Part shown: positions 17,455-27,026 of the stretch, piece after piece
Position numbering within the stretch: position 1 is the first letter of the stretch
Layout: the number at the start of each line of letters is the position of its first letter
Assembly (NCBI GenBank): GCA_937920345.1
Contig: CALGVA010000019.1
Span: forward strand, 23,847 to 87,846
Direction of reading: 5' to 3'
Origin: an uncultured Lachnospiraceae bacterium
GTDB lineage: Bacteria > Bacillota > Clostridia > Lachnospirales > Lachnospiraceae
Length of the DNA stretch: 64,000 nucleotides
Notes under the pieces: generated by a model
Databases searched by the model: none
Seen by the model: the letters and a program-made list of their open reading frames with translations, nothing else
What the model was told of the DNA's origin: nothing
Translations under genes and position numbers: made by a program

Positions 17455-19800
17455 ATGAAATTTAACAACGGCTGCTGGCTATTCAAGGAAAGATGCGCAT
17501 GTTTCTCTCCGAGCGAAGTCTACTACACAACCGTCAAAGACACCGAGGTAACGCTGTGCGCACCGACGCATCCGATACGCGGACGCGGAGACACCCTCGG
17601 CGGGATCAATCTCACCATCCGCATTACCTCTCCCATGCCCGACGTCCTTCGGGTGCAGACCTGCCATCACATGGGAACGGTACAGAAGGCACCCGCGTTT
17701 GAACTGCATCTGGATCATCCGCAGACTCTGCAGGTCGAAGATACAGATGACACACTCACGATCACAAGCGGAAGCCTGTCGCTCGTGATCACCAAAAACC
17801 CCTGGTCCATGACATACATGAGAGACGGCAAAGCGCTCACGAAGAGCAGCCGGAATGATCTTGCCCTGATGAAGACGGATTATAAAGGCGACTATTATGA
17901 AGTAAACGGCGATCTCGAAAACACATACATGCGTGAACAGCTTAGCATCGGCGTCGGTGAACATCTCTACGGTACGGGCGAACGCTTTACGCCCTTTGTC
18001 AAAAACGGACAGACTGTGGAAATATACAATGAAGACGGCGGCACAAGTACCGAGCAGGCATATAAGAATATTCCTTTCTTCCTGTCCGACAAAGGTTACG
18101 GCGTTCTGGTCAACCATCCGGAGCGTGTCTCTTTTGAGTTCGGCACGGAAAATGTGACCAGGACTTCCTTCTGCGTGGAAGGCGGAAGTCTGGATTATTT
18201 CTTCTTTAACGGTCCTGCCATGAAAGATGTGCTGACACGCTACACCGATCTGTCCGGCAAACCTGCGCTGCCTGCGCCCTGGACCTTCGGCTTATGGCTG
18301 TCTACCTCTTTTACGACCAGTTACGACGAAGATACGGTTATGAGTTTCATCGACGGTATGTTAGACCGCGGTATTCCGCTCCGCACCTTCCACTTCGACT
18401 GTTTCTGGATGAAAGGCTTCCACTGGACCGACTTTGTGTGGGATGAGAAAGTATTCCCCGATCCTGCCGGAATGCTTTCCAGAATCAAGGCAAAGGGCTT
18501 GCATATCTGCGTATGGATCAACCCCTATATCGGTCAGGAATCTATTCTTTTTGCCGAAGGCATGGAGAAAGGTTACTTCGTCAAACGGCAAAACGGCGAC
18601 GTGTGGCAGTGGGATATGTGGCAGCCGGGCATGGCTCTGGTAGACTTCACCAACCCGGATGCCTGCAAATGGTATCAGGATAAGCTGGCGGGTCTGCTCA
18701 ATATGGGTGTTGACTGCTTCAAGACAGATTTCGGCGAGAGAATCCCCGTCAACTGCGTCTACCATGACGGTTCCGATCCGAAGAAGATGCATAACTTCTA
18801 CACTTATCTGTATAATAAAACGGTATTTGATCTTCTGGAGGAAAAGCGCGGCAAAGGCGAGGCTGTACTGTTCGCCCGCTCCGCAACGGTAGGCGGTCAG
18901 AAGTTCCCCGTACACTGGGGCGGCGACTGCTGGTCCGACTATGAGTCTATGGAAGAGAGCCTGCGCGGCGGTCTGTCACTGCTCATGTCCGGATTCGGCT
19001 TCTGGGCGCACGATATCGGCGGATTCGAGCACACTTCTACTGCGGACGTATATAAGCGCTGGGTTGCATTCGGTCTTCTGTCCTCCCACAGCCGTCTGCA
19101 CGGAAGCAGTTCCTACCGCGTGCCGTGGCTGTATGATGAGGAAGCGGTTGATGTTGTCAGAACCTTCACCCGTCTGAAAGCAAAGCTTATGCCGTACCTG
19201 TATAAAACGTCCATTGACACCTCCCGCTCCGGCGTGCCGACCATGCGGAGTATGGTGCTGGAATATACGGAAGATAAGAACTGCAGCTATCTGGATAAAC
19301 AGTATATGCTGGGTGATAACCTGCTGGTCGCTCCCGTCTTCAATGAGGAAAGCATCGGCTCCTTCTATCTGCCGAAAGGCACATGGACGGACTTCTTCAC
19401 CGGGGAAACCGCAGAGGGCGGCACATGGATGGAGAAAGAATACGACTATCTGCACCTGCCGCTGATGGCACGTGCTAATTCCATCATAGCAGTCGGCGCA
19501 TGTGATGAGAGACCGGATTATGATTACGCCGACGGCGTAGAACTTCGTGTGTATGCTCTTTCGGACGACATCGAGGCTCAGACGACCGTCTACGGCATGG
19601 CACAGGATGCGGAGTTACATGTCTCTGTTATTAAATCCGGTGCAAGGATCACGGTGCAGGCTGAGCATATCTCCGGGAAGCCGTACACCGTAAGGCTTGT
19701 GGGCGTACAGGCACAATCCGCGGACGGCGCTTCTATGGAGATTGCCGGAAAAGATACCGTACTGACACCGAATGCCGGGACGGTGGTTGTAACATTGTAA
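17455..19800 (+). CDS. Alpha-xylosidase, GH31 (YicI type)
   Basis: 781-residue GH31 enzyme that removes alpha-1,6-linked xylose from the non-reducing end of xyloglucan oligosaccharides or isoprimeverose. The start at 17455 follows AGGAGG. The nucleophile is D425 in CFKTDFGERIP and the acid/base D491 in HWGGDCWSDYES, the same 66-residue spacing as D416/D482 of E. coli YicI. Residues that shape the YicI xylose pocket also line up with an offset of nine, as far as I recall that numbering: F286, C316, F317 in FHFDCFW, W324 and K423. An N-terminal beta-sandwich and C-terminal beta domains are present. No signal peptide, so cytosolic. It is divergent from the YesM kinase and completes the galactosidase/fucosidase/xylosidase set. 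A terminator hairpin lies downstream. Confidence 0.93.
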   Translation: MKFNNGCWLFKERCACFSPSEVYYTTVKDTEVTLCAPTHPIRGRGDTLGGINLTIRITSPMPDVLRVQTCHHMGTVQKAPAFELHLDHPQTLQVEDTDDTLTITSGSLSLVITKNPWSMTYMRDGKALTKSSRNDLALMKTDYKGDYYEVNGDLENTYMREQLSIGVGEHLYGTGERFTPFVKNGQTVEIYNEDGGTSTEQAYKNIPFFLSDKGYGVLVNHPERVSFEFGTENVTRTSFCVEGGSLDYFFFNGPAMKDVLTRYTDLSGKPALPAPWTFGLWLSTSFTTSYDEDTVMSFIDGMLDRGIPLRTFHFDCFWMKGFHWTDFVWDEKVFPDPAGMLSRIKAKGLHICVWINPYIGQESILFAEGMEKGYFVKRQNGDVWQWDMWQPGMALVDFTNPDACKWYQDKLAGLLNMGVDCFKTDFGERIPVNCVYHDGSDPKKMHNFYTYLYNKTVFDLLEEKRGKGEAVLFARSATVGGQKFPVHWGGDCWSDYESMEESLRGGLSLLMSGFGFWAHDIGGFEHTSTADVYKRWVAFGLLSSHSRLHGSSSYRVPWLYDEEAVDVVRTFTRLKAKLMPYLYKTSIDTSRSGVPTMRSMVLEYTEDKNCSYLDKQYMLGDNLLVAPVFNEESIGSFYLPKGTWTDFFTGETAEGGTWMEKEYDYLHLPLMARANSIIAVGACDERPDYDYADGVELRVYALSDDIEAQTTVYGMAQDAELHVSVIKSGARITVQAEHISGKPYTVRLVGVQAQSADGASMEIAGKDTVLTPNAGTVVVTL

Positions 19801-19823
19801 TACACAGTCCTTCACATAAAAAA

Positions 19824-19899
19824 GTAATTTGCTCCGCAAATAACTTTGCGAGATTCGCTTCGCGAACTCGAATAAGCGTAGAAATTTCCTATACCATAA
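19824..19899. repeat. Intergenic repeat, GTAATTTGCTTCGCAAA family, copy 1
   Basis: Contains the hairpins TTTGCTCCGCAAA and TTCGCTTCGCGAA, then a tail reading TTTCCTATACCATAA. The same beginning and the same tail occur at 40681-40775, and the beginning recurs at 53941-54090, which defines a family of structured repeats in this genome. Confidence 0.65.
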
Positions 19900-19935
19900 A
19901 AACAGCGCATGAATACAATTCACATTCATGCGCTG
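19896..19935 (-). terminator. Terminator of the phosphoribosyltransferase-like gene
   Basis: Perfect 12-base stem CAGCGCATGAAT (19903-19914) / ATTCATGCGCTG (19924-19935). On the minus strand it is followed by TTTTTATGG. It may also help end GH31 transcription from the other side. Confidence 0.75.
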
Positions 19936-19973
19936 CCTTTGTATGTTCATTTATCTTTCCAGCCGGAAAGCCG

Positions 19974-20615
19974 TCAGCCGATCCTGGAATATCCGAACGC
20001 ATTGGCAAATGCGTCAATCGGTTTCTGTTCTTTACACATAGCACATCCGTCCGGTTTAAATGTCTTATAGTCCGGAATATCTGCCGTGGTAAACAATGCA
20101 TTGACGGGAATCCCCATAACGCTGTTCGCCGCACTGAACACTGCACTGATCCCGCTGATGGTTGCACCGTAATACGTGAGCGTCTGGATCGTCTTCGTGA
20201 CGGTCTTACCCGTTGTCGCGCTTGCCAGAAGAACCAGCACGTTCTTATCTTTAATCATCGGCAGATAATTATCCCTGAATAACATCTGTCCTGTCGGAGA
20301 AAATTCCGGTGTAATGATATAAATGGTCTGGTGCGCATTCCTGGAATAAATGCCGGCTCTCGTCAGTTCTTCCGCCAGAAATGCCCCGATTATCTCACAG
20401 CCGTCTATGCACACGATCGTATCTACTATCATCGATGCCAGAATCTGTCTGCCCAGCTCCCTCGCCGTCAGGGACGCCTCGCTCAGCCGCGTCTTTAAGG
20501 TTGTCATATCCAAAAAGTAATTGATGTGGGAACTTGGTGTTACAAAATGTCCGGGGATTGCTTTCAATTCAATGTTAGGGTGAGCCTTAGAACTAATCTT
20601 AATCATTTCCTGCAT
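19974..20615 (-). CDS. Phosphoribosyltransferase family protein (orotate PRTase-like)
   Basis: 213 residues. The start at 20615 is chosen because GGAGG then lies 7 bases upstream; an ATG six bases earlier would be too close to it. The type I phosphoribosyltransferase layout is visible: KDKNVLVLLASATTGKTVTKTIQTLTYYGA contains the TTGKT loop of the PRPP-binding motif, but the usual acidic pair (VDDV) is replaced by LLAS. Length and the N-terminal half resemble orotate phosphoribosyltransferase-like proteins of Clostridia. Two CxxC cysteines (CAMC) lie near the C-terminus. The loss of the acidic pair makes a standard PyrE role doubtful; it could be a regulatory or divergent enzyme. It is not next to other pyr genes in this window. 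Confidence 0.7.
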   Translation of the reverse strand: MQEMIKISSKAHPNIELKAIPGHFVTPSSHINYFLDMTTLKTRLSEASLTARELGRQILASMIVDTIVCIDGCEIIGAFLAEELTRAGIYSRNAHQTIYIITPEFSPTGQMLFRDNYLPMIKDKNVLVLLASATTGKTVTKTIQTLTYYGATISGISAVFSAANSVMGIPVNALFTTADIPDYKTFKPDGCAMCKEQKPIDAFANAFGYSRIG

Positions 20616-20797
20616 GTGCATACCTCCTTCTTGTGACACGTTATGTCAGCTTCAAAATCATTTTTGTAACTTCGATATGAATAAATCTATTATACCGCCA
20701 ACAACCGCTTAAATCAAGTGATTAACCGATGCTTCGGACTGTCTCCCGGTAACAGTTCAGCCATGCCATTCATAAGTCACCAGGCTGTACGCTTTGG

Positions 20798-22072
20798 CTA
20801 CTCCATTAGCGCCCGCAGCATTTCTTCCATACTCATCTTTCCGGCGATAAATTCATATTCGCCTGCATCATAAGCAGCATACTGCTCATTCGTAATCTCC
20901 ACCCCATCTACATAGCTTACACTGTAATATCCAATAGAATCCTCTTCGTCGGCATCCGGATATCCGTCCCCATTGGCATCGTCAAAATTATAAGTCACAA
21001 CTTCCGTAACAGTCTTAAGTGAATATTGATCGTTCATCGACATATAGGTGCTATAACGAATCGCTCCCGCGTAGTCACTGTTATAATTCCTCACTCTGTT
21101 TCCTCCGGGAATATACTCGTATCCTGCATTTCCCATAACGCCGTATCCCCATTGTTCCATGAGCATATGAACCATTCCGTCATGATAAGTATACAGGCTG
21201 ACCCAGAATCCGTTATCCGCGACCACCAGCTCCGGAATATCGTCTTCATCTAAATAAATCAAATCGCAAGTCAGTTCCGATTCGTATGATAACTCACACA
21301 GCCTGAGCACCGACGTATAGGCTTCTTTATAATTTGCAAATTCGCCGTTTTTCTTTTCGCCCAGCAGATCTCTGATCCCGGCAATCGTCACAGGATTCGC
21401 CCTGTCCGATATGATTTCGGACAAAGTCCATTGTACGTTAAAATATCTGTAATCCTCCTTCTCATCGTGGGCAAATCCATAATAGACTGCAGCAAAAGTG
21501 GTATTGCCATAAGTCTCAATCAATACAATATCCGTACAGTTATCATAGTTGATGTCGAAAAAAGTCACGGCGTCAAGGCTGGTAAAGGACTGCCCTTCCA
21601 GATGATCCGGAACATACGGCTGAAGTGTCGTAAGGACCGCCCCGTCCTGCACAATCTGTATAACAGGTTCCTGTCCCTCCTCAGCGGGCGCATAAGGCAC
21701 AAACCACACTTTGCCGTCATACTCACTCAGTTCCACCTCGAATGTCTGCTCGCTGATACAGTTCTCGCCAAACCGGTTTAGCAATTCATCTGCCTGCTGA
21801 TGATCTGCAGTACTTTCCGCACTGCCTGCAGGCTCCGCCTCCTCTTCACTGCCATTGGCAGTCAGATCCCCGTCATCGATGACCTGTTCATATTCGCCGC
21901 CTCCTGAAACCGGCTGCGGCAAATCCGCCCCGTTTCCTTCCGCCTGTACAGTCTGCTCCTGCTCTGTTTCCGCCTGCTGTGCCCCGCACGCTGTAAGCAG
22001 TCCCGCAGTGAGCAGTAACAAAGCGGATGTACTTCTTCTGTTTCCCCGCTTTACAATGTTATCAAGTATCAT
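20798..22072 (-). CDS. Uncharacterised lipoprotein with acidic linker
   Basis: 424 residues. The signal peptide (ALLLLTAGLLTAC) has a lipobox ending at C29, so the protein is anchored to the outer face of the membrane. A disordered Glu/Gly/Ala-rich linker (about 30-95) precedes a globular part with repeated FDINYDNCTDIVLI and DLIYLDEDDIPELVV segments. These look like FG-GAP/VCBS-type or EF-hand-like beta repeats often annotated in clostridial lipoproteins. A calcium-loop-like segment DDANGDGYPDADEED lies near residue 365. No enzymatic motif was recognised. It is a single gene on the minus strand, divergent from a DUF6020-like membrane protein. Confidence 0.75.
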   Translation of the reverse strand: MILDNIVKRGNRRSTSALLLLTAGLLTACGAQQAETEQEQTVQAEGNGADLPQPVSGGGEYEQVIDDGDLTANGSEEEAEPAGSAESTADHQQADELLNRFGENCISEQTFEVELSEYDGKVWFVPYAPAEEGQEPVIQIVQDGAVLTTLQPYVPDHLEGQSFTSLDAVTFFDINYDNCTDIVLIETYGNTTFAAVYYGFAHDEKEDYRYFNVQWTLSEIISDRANPVTIAGIRDLLGEKKNGEFANYKEAYTSVLRLCELSYESELTCDLIYLDEDDIPELVVADNGFWVSLYTYHDGMVHMLMEQWGYGVMGNAGYEYIPGGNRVRNYNSDYAGAIRYSTYMSMNDQYSLKTVTEVVTYNFDDANGDGYPDADEEDSIGYYSVSYVDGVEITNEQYAAYDAGEYEFIAGKMSMEEMLRALME

Positions 22073-22183
22073 TTGTATCTCCCCTCTTTCTTACTTTCCG
22101 TTATAGCACAAAGCAGCTTATGCCGCAACAGCCTGTCTACGGAACCGGCGGCTTCCGGGTTTTGTGAAGTGTTCGACCTTTCA

Positions 22184-22212
22184 TTGACAACTTTTCAGCA
22201 ATCCGATATCAT
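22184..22212 (+). promoter_or_regulatory. Promoter of the DUF6020-like gene
   Basis: Consensus -35 TTGACA (22184-22189), 17-base spacer, -10 TATCAT (22207-22212). The predicted start near 22219 gives a leader of about 23 bases with AGGAG before the ATG at 22242. Confidence 0.8.
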
Positions 22213-22241
22213 AGATTAGAATCTGTATATAGGAGCCTCAC

Positions 22242-24002
22242 ATGAAGACAGCAGTAAACAGACTTATCATTATTAATATCGTCGAAAGCTTTTTCACCGC
22301 ATGGGCGTTTATGAAAGCGGGCAGAATGGAACCCGGCAATATTTTAGCCGGCGTTTTCTTTCTGCTTGCCTTTTTTCTTTACCGCAATATCAACAGCAGG
22401 CTTTTTGTGAAGCAGTTCGCATATGAAAAAAGAGTGCGAAGGACGGCCGCGGTACTGGCTGTTCTGTTCACACTCTTCTATATGTTAGTGGATTATCCGC
22501 ATTACATTGAAACATTGACGAACAGATTCTTTCAAGCGATTGTATTGACTGCTGTTTTTACAGGGTTCTGTGTCTGCTACTATAAACTGCTTCTATTTCT
22601 GTTTTCCTACAGCGGAGATAAAGATGTTTTGAAGAGACTGCTGTACCGGCAGGAAGGAAGACGCGAAATCAAGCGGATGCCCCTGTACTGTTTCCTGGGA
22701 TGTGTGCTCTGCTGGCTGCCTTATTTTCTGTATCAGTATCCGGGGATCATGACACCGGACAGCATCAACCAGTTTGAACAGGTCCTGGGGCTGACCGGAT
22801 ACAGCAATCATCACCCGTTTGTTCATACCATGCTTTTTTCGCTGTTATATCATATCGGGTATGCGATAACTTCTGATATGGTGGCCGCGGTTTCCTTTTA
22901 TACCTTTTTCCAGATGTGTTTTCTCGCATTCAGCGTTTACTATTTTATTAAGACTCTGGAATTGTTCCAGATCCGGCAGGGAATCCAGGCGGGAATCACC
23001 CTGTTCTATGCACTGGTGCCCTATCATGCCGTATTTTCCGTTACGATCTGGAAGGATATCCCTTTTGCGGCGGTTGTACTCCTTTTGAGCTGTTCCATGC
23101 TTCGCATGGCACGGGAAATTCGCCTGCGTGAACTGGCAATGTTTGTCTTTGCAGGCATAATGATCTGTCTCATGCGTTCGAACGGCTGGTACGGATTCCT
23201 GTTCTGTGTGCCTTTTCTGCTGTTCTTTTACCGCAGGCAGGCCAAAATCATGGCGCCGGCCATCCTGGGGATTCTGTTTGCGGCAGTCATTGTCAAATAT
23301 CCGGTCATGAATGCCCTGCATGTGACACAGCCCGACCTGGTCGAATCGCTTTCCATTCCTGTTCAGCAGATTGCGGCGGTTCTGTGTCATGACAGAGAAC
23401 TGACTCCGGATCAACAGGCGCTGATCGATCAGGTGATTGATACCACCTATATCAAGGACTTGTATAATCCGACATTTGCGGATAATATGAAGGAACTGGT
23501 ACGCGCGGGAAATCCTGCATATCTGGCGGAGCATAAACGGGAATATCTGAAGCTGTGGGCTTCGTTGGGCTATACATATCCGGGAGATTACCTGCAGGCT
23601 TATATCAATCAGACCTATGGCTACTGGTATCCGGACTCTTTCTATCCTGTGGCGGAAGGAGAGGGGATCAGCGCTACAAGGCTGGGTGTATCACACACGC
23701 CGCTGATCGGCGGTCCGGTCGTCATTAAGATCAAGGAAATATCCCTGAAGCTCGGCAGTATGCTTCCGGTTTACGGACTGCTGTGGAGTATGGGGTTTGC
23801 TTTTCATGTGCTTCTATTCTGCATCGGCAACGCTTTCGCAAGGGATGAGAAAAAGAAGCTGGTCTGTTATCTGCCGGGTTTTGCACTATATCTGACGGTT
23901 ATGATTGCCACGCCCGTGGCCACCGATTTCAGATACGTATATTTTATGGTATTTGCGCTGCCCTTCTATCTGATAACGGCAGTGATGGAACCGGCATCCT
24001 GA
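22242..24002 (+). CDS. DUF6020-like polytopic membrane protein (GT-C-like)
   Basis: 586-residue integral membrane protein with about 12 hydrophobic helices. The loop YQYPGIMTPDSINQFEQVLGLTGYSNHHPFVHT (about 165-200) carries the conserved acidic and paired-histidine residues of the DUF6020 family. Its shape recalls GT-C-type membrane glycosyltransferases, where an acidic residue in the first large outer loop is catalytic. A larger soluble loop occurs at about 375-480. Function is unproven; a lipid-linked sugar transferase in the cell envelope is a reasonable inference. It is a monocistronic-looking gene with its own strong promoter. Confidence 0.75.
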   Translation: MKTAVNRLIIINIVESFFTAWAFMKAGRMEPGNILAGVFFLLAFFLYRNINSRLFVKQFAYEKRVRRTAAVLAVLFTLFYMLVDYPHYIETLTNRFFQAIVLTAVFTGFCVCYYKLLLFLFSYSGDKDVLKRLLYRQEGRREIKRMPLYCFLGCVLCWLPYFLYQYPGIMTPDSINQFEQVLGLTGYSNHHPFVHTMLFSLLYHIGYAITSDMVAAVSFYTFFQMCFLAFSVYYFIKTLELFQIRQGIQAGITLFYALVPYHAVFSVTIWKDIPFAAVVLLLSCSMLRMAREIRLRELAMFVFAGIMICLMRSNGWYGFLFCVPFLLFFYRRQAKIMAPAILGILFAAVIVKYPVMNALHVTQPDLVESLSIPVQQIAAVLCHDRELTPDQQALIDQVIDTTYIKDLYNPTFADNMKELVRAGNPAYLAEHKREYLKLWASLGYTYPGDYLQAYINQTYGYWYPDSFYPVAEGEGISATRLGVSHTPLIGGPVVIKIKEISLKLGSMLPVYGLLWSMGFAFHVLLFCIGNAFARDEKKKLVCYLPGFALYLTVMIATPVATDFRYVYFMVFALPFYLITAVMEPAS

Positions 24003-24112
24003 CCTTGATCCCTGGTGCAAAAGCCGTTTACTGCAGGCAGGGAGATATCCGATGCTTCGGCTCATAATTGCCGCCTGCACAATGTCCGGGCACAGCGGAT
24101 AAGACCAGCATC

Positions 24113-25318
24113 CTATCTCACCTTCACAAACATCCTTCTGATCAGTAAAAGTGCCGCGGCACCAATCACCGTATACACGATCACCACCATTGCCGTATAC
24201 GAAATCACCACATTCCCCGCCGCATAGCTCACATACGATCCCATGACATCTTCAAGATTAAACGCCCTGACCGGAAAAAGATAATTGATATGGTTCCACA
24301 GCCCGCTCTGCTTACTCATCGGGAAGAACGCCGGCGCGATGATAACCGCCATGCCGATAACCAGCGTTGCCAGCGATGAGCGCAGCCCCGCTGAGCAGCA
24401 CAGAAGTGCGAGCGCAATTGCAGACCCGATCAGCAGAAGAAGCCCGAACATCCCCAGACATGTCTGTCCTATGGTCATATTATACGGTATCACCGGATTC
24501 CACAGCTGTACCGGCAGATCCGCCCCCGGCAGTCCCAGAAGCAGCGCAGCAGGCACGACCGCGAGCAGCGCTCCGCCCGTCAGATATCCCACTGTAAAGA
24601 GTGCGGCAACCCCGATTTTCGACCGCACCAGCCTGTCCTTGCCGTATTTCGTCGTAAGCAGCAGATACGCCGCACCGGACTCATATTCCGAGGAGAAAAC
24701 AGAACTTACACATATGACAACGACAAACCACAGATAAAATCCCGCGAACATCATTTCTCCCACTTGATTCATCACGCTCTTACTGCCCCAGCGAAACGGC
24801 ACGTTCGTCCGGCCGGCTTTCGCGATCCAGTATGCTTTCTCTGCCTCCGTATAGTTGCCGTATGAGAAATCCATATTAAGATAATCCGTGATCTTCTCCA
24901 TGCGGTGCTCATAAAAATGCGCGCCTTCACTCACGTCAACCTTATCCAGCGCATCCATATCCGTATTTTTACTCCGCATATCCGTATAATTCTTAGACAC
25001 AAAATAGAACATGTCGCCCAGCGGTCTGATGATTTCCGTATATGCGTCATCACTCTCAAGATCTATACCGCGGCTCTGGATGTCCCTGATCAGATCCGTC
25101 ACATACGCTTCCGTGATGACATCCGTCTGCGACTGCGCCAGTTCTTCCTGCATCCGGTATGCCGCGACTCCCTCTATGTAACTGTCCGTCGCGGCATCAT
25201 AGCAGATTTCCTGTGTAATATAGTTGTACACACAGATGCCGATCAAAAGATACCCCAAAAGCATTGCAGCCAAATTCAGTCTTCTCTCAAATATTTTCTT
25301 CCACTCATATCGCATCAT
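24113..25318 (-). CDS. ABC transporter permease, ABC-2 type
   Basis: 401-residue membrane subunit of an ABC exporter. The start at 25318 is preferred because GGAG lies 6 bases upstream; a start four codons earlier has no ribosome site. One helix lies at about 16-35, followed by a large extracytoplasmic domain (about 36-180), then five or six helices to the C-terminus, the layout of ABC-2 permeases. It follows the ABC ATPase gene on the same strand (132-base gap) and belongs to the operon sigma factor / membrane protein / ATPase / permease. The substrate is unknown; such sets often handle lipids, peptides or envelope stress. Confidence 0.85.
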   Translation of the reverse strand: MMRYEWKKIFERRLNLAAMLLGYLLIGICVYNYITQEICYDAATDSYIEGVAAYRMQEELAQSQTDVITEAYVTDLIRDIQSRGIDLESDDAYTEIIRPLGDMFYFVSKNYTDMRSKNTDMDALDKVDVSEGAHFYEHRMEKITDYLNMDFSYGNYTEAEKAYWIAKAGRTNVPFRWGSKSVMNQVGEMMFAGFYLWFVVVICVSSVFSSEYESGAAYLLLTTKYGKDRLVRSKIGVAALFTVGYLTGGALLAVVPAALLLGLPGADLPVQLWNPVIPYNMTIGQTCLGMFGLLLLIGSAIALALLCCSAGLRSSLATLVIGMAVIIAPAFFPMSKQSGLWNHINYLFPVRAFNLEDVMGSYVSYAAGNVVISYTAMVVIVYTVIGAAALLLIRRMFVKVR

Positions 25319-25450
25319 AGTTTTCTCCATTTCTACGCTGCTTTTGTCTCAACTATGTTGAGACGTCGCATTAACAAATAAGTTTATAAGCAAGAAAAAC
25401 CGTTTCTCCCGCCCCGTTCACCGATTGTACACTTCACATCCGTCTGTTCA

Positions 25451-26191
25451 TCATTCACTGAAATAAAACAGATAAAGCTTCTCCAGATTAAACTTCTCCG
25501 GTTCTTCAGTTCCCGCAACTTCCATATAATGCTCCTTTAAATCTTCCAGCGTTCCCTGTGCAATAAACTGTCCCTGTTTCATCAGAAAGATCCAGTCTGC
25601 GATCTCTTCCACATCTGATACGATATGCGTAGAGAGAATGACGATCCGATCCCTGCCGAGTTCCGCAATCATGTTGCGGAAACGCACCCGCTCTTTCGGA
25701 TCGAGGCCCGCTGTCGGTTCGTCCAGAATCAGAATCTTCGGATCGTTTAACAATGCCTGTGCGATCCCCAGCCGCTGCCGCATACCGCCCGAAAAAGTCT
25801 TGATCTTATGCCGCATTTCAGCTTCCAGCCCCACCTTCTGCAGCAGGAGCCTGCTCTGCTTCCCGGCATAGCTTCGATCCAGTCCTTTCAAAGACGCGAT
25901 ATACAGCATAAACTCCATAGCGGTAAAGTTAGGATAATAGCCGAAATCCTGCGGCAGATACCCCAGCAGATCCCGATACCTTCCTCCCATAGCGCCGACA
26001 TCCTCCCCGTCCAGACGAATCTCCCCGCTACTGATCTCTGCAATGCCGCAGATCATGCGCATCAAAGTTGTTTTGCCCGCACCGTTGGCACCGAGCAGAC
26101 CATATACGCCTTCTTTCAGTACAACATTTAGACGATCCACCGCGATTTTATTTTTATATTGTTTGGTCACTCTGTCTAATATCAGTTCCAT
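25451..26191 (-). CDS. ABC transporter ATP-binding protein
   Basis: 246-residue ATPase. The start at 26191 (MELILDRV) follows GGAAAGG by 9 bases. Walker A is GANGAGKTT (about 35-43), the Q loop LPQDFGYYP, the signature SGGMRQRLGIAQALL, Walker B ILILDEPTAGLDP, and the switch histidine STHIVSD. It is of the exporter-associated type that pairs with ABC-2 permeases. It lies 49 bases after the membrane protein gene and before the permease gene, so it powers that transporter. Confidence 0.92.
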   Translation of the reverse strand: MELILDRVTKQYKNKIAVDRLNVVLKEGVYGLLGANGAGKTTLMRMICGIAEISSGEIRLDGEDVGAMGGRYRDLLGYLPQDFGYYPNFTAMEFMLYIASLKGLDRSYAGKQSRLLLQKVGLEAEMRHKIKTFSGGMRQRLGIAQALLNDPKILILDEPTAGLDPKERVRFRNMIAELGRDRIVILSTHIVSDVEEIADWIFLMKQGQFIAQGTLEDLKEHYMEVAGTEEPEKFNLEKLYLFYFSE

Positions 26192-26240
26192 TGTTTTCAT
26201 CCTTTCCACAAGTTCTGTCATCAATACCCCGTCAACTCTG

Positions 26241-27026
26241 TTAAGTATCTATTGTATACTGCACAATCGCCTCATAGTTTGACAGTTTTCCGTTCAGGCG
26301 AATCAGCTGACGCATGCCAACTGCAGCCGCAATGCCGCATATGATACACCACACCCTGAAATAAGCCGGCTGATACCATCCAAAGTACCCCGTATTTCCG
26401 ACGACTGCCAGTCCTGCCGTCAGCGCGTACACTCCCATTACCGCACTCCGCAGCAAGTCTCCCTCAAAACGCTGCATCAAACAGAACAACGCTGCCGTCA
26501 CAATGATCATAGGCGTAAATCCGTACACAAGAAGCTGCCCTGCCTCTGCCTCTATGCGGGAATGCAGACAGAGAACACATATCACCAGAATAATTGCATG
26601 CATGACGCAGAGCACCGACATGCGGATCATCACCGCACTTCGCAGAGAATACTTCGTCACATACTCTATTTCCAGCATGCTTTTCTGGTACACTTTTGTA
26701 ACCTGCTCCACGGTCAGAAGCACCAGCAGCGGTGTCAGAATCGAGACCGTCACAAGAATCCCGCTGCTGCTGTCTTTACCCCCTAAATGCGACACCCCGT
26801 ACCGCACCATATACCAGAAAACCACAATCCACAGCGCCTGCCAGATCAGGCAGTACCTGCCGAGATATCCGATCTGCTCCCATATAAAATTCCACACATT
26901 CCCCCGGATGCGCACTATACCGGTCTGCATGAGTTCCCGGATTCTGCGTTCTTTATTTTCCGGCACAATCTTCTCGCATGCCGCCGCATACTGCTGCAGC
27001 CTTTTCTCAATCTCCCTTTGTCCCAT
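26241..27026 (-). CDS. Integral membrane protein of the ECF sigma/ABC operon
   Basis: 261 residues with a cytoplasmic N-terminal helix region (about 1-55) and about six transmembrane helices. A strong GGAAGGAGG precedes the ATG. The start overlaps the end of the sigma factor gene by 20 bases, so translation is coupled. Proteins in this position are often regulators that bind the sigma factor, or accessory transporter subunits, but no zinc-finger anti-sigma motif (HxxxCxxC) is visible. Function is not recognised. Confidence 0.7.
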   Translation of the reverse strand: MGQREIEKRLQQYAAACEKIVPENKERRIRELMQTGIVRIRGNVWNFIWEQIGYLGRYCLIWQALWIVVFWYMVRYGVSHLGGKDSSSGILVTVSILTPLLVLLTVEQVTKVYQKSMLEIEYVTKYSLRSAVMIRMSVLCVMHAIILVICVLCLHSRIEAEAGQLLVYGFTPMIIVTAALFCLMQRFEGDLLRSAVMGVYALTAGLAVVGNTGYFGWYQPAYFRVWCIICGIAAAVGMRQLIRLNGKLSNYEAIVQYTIDT

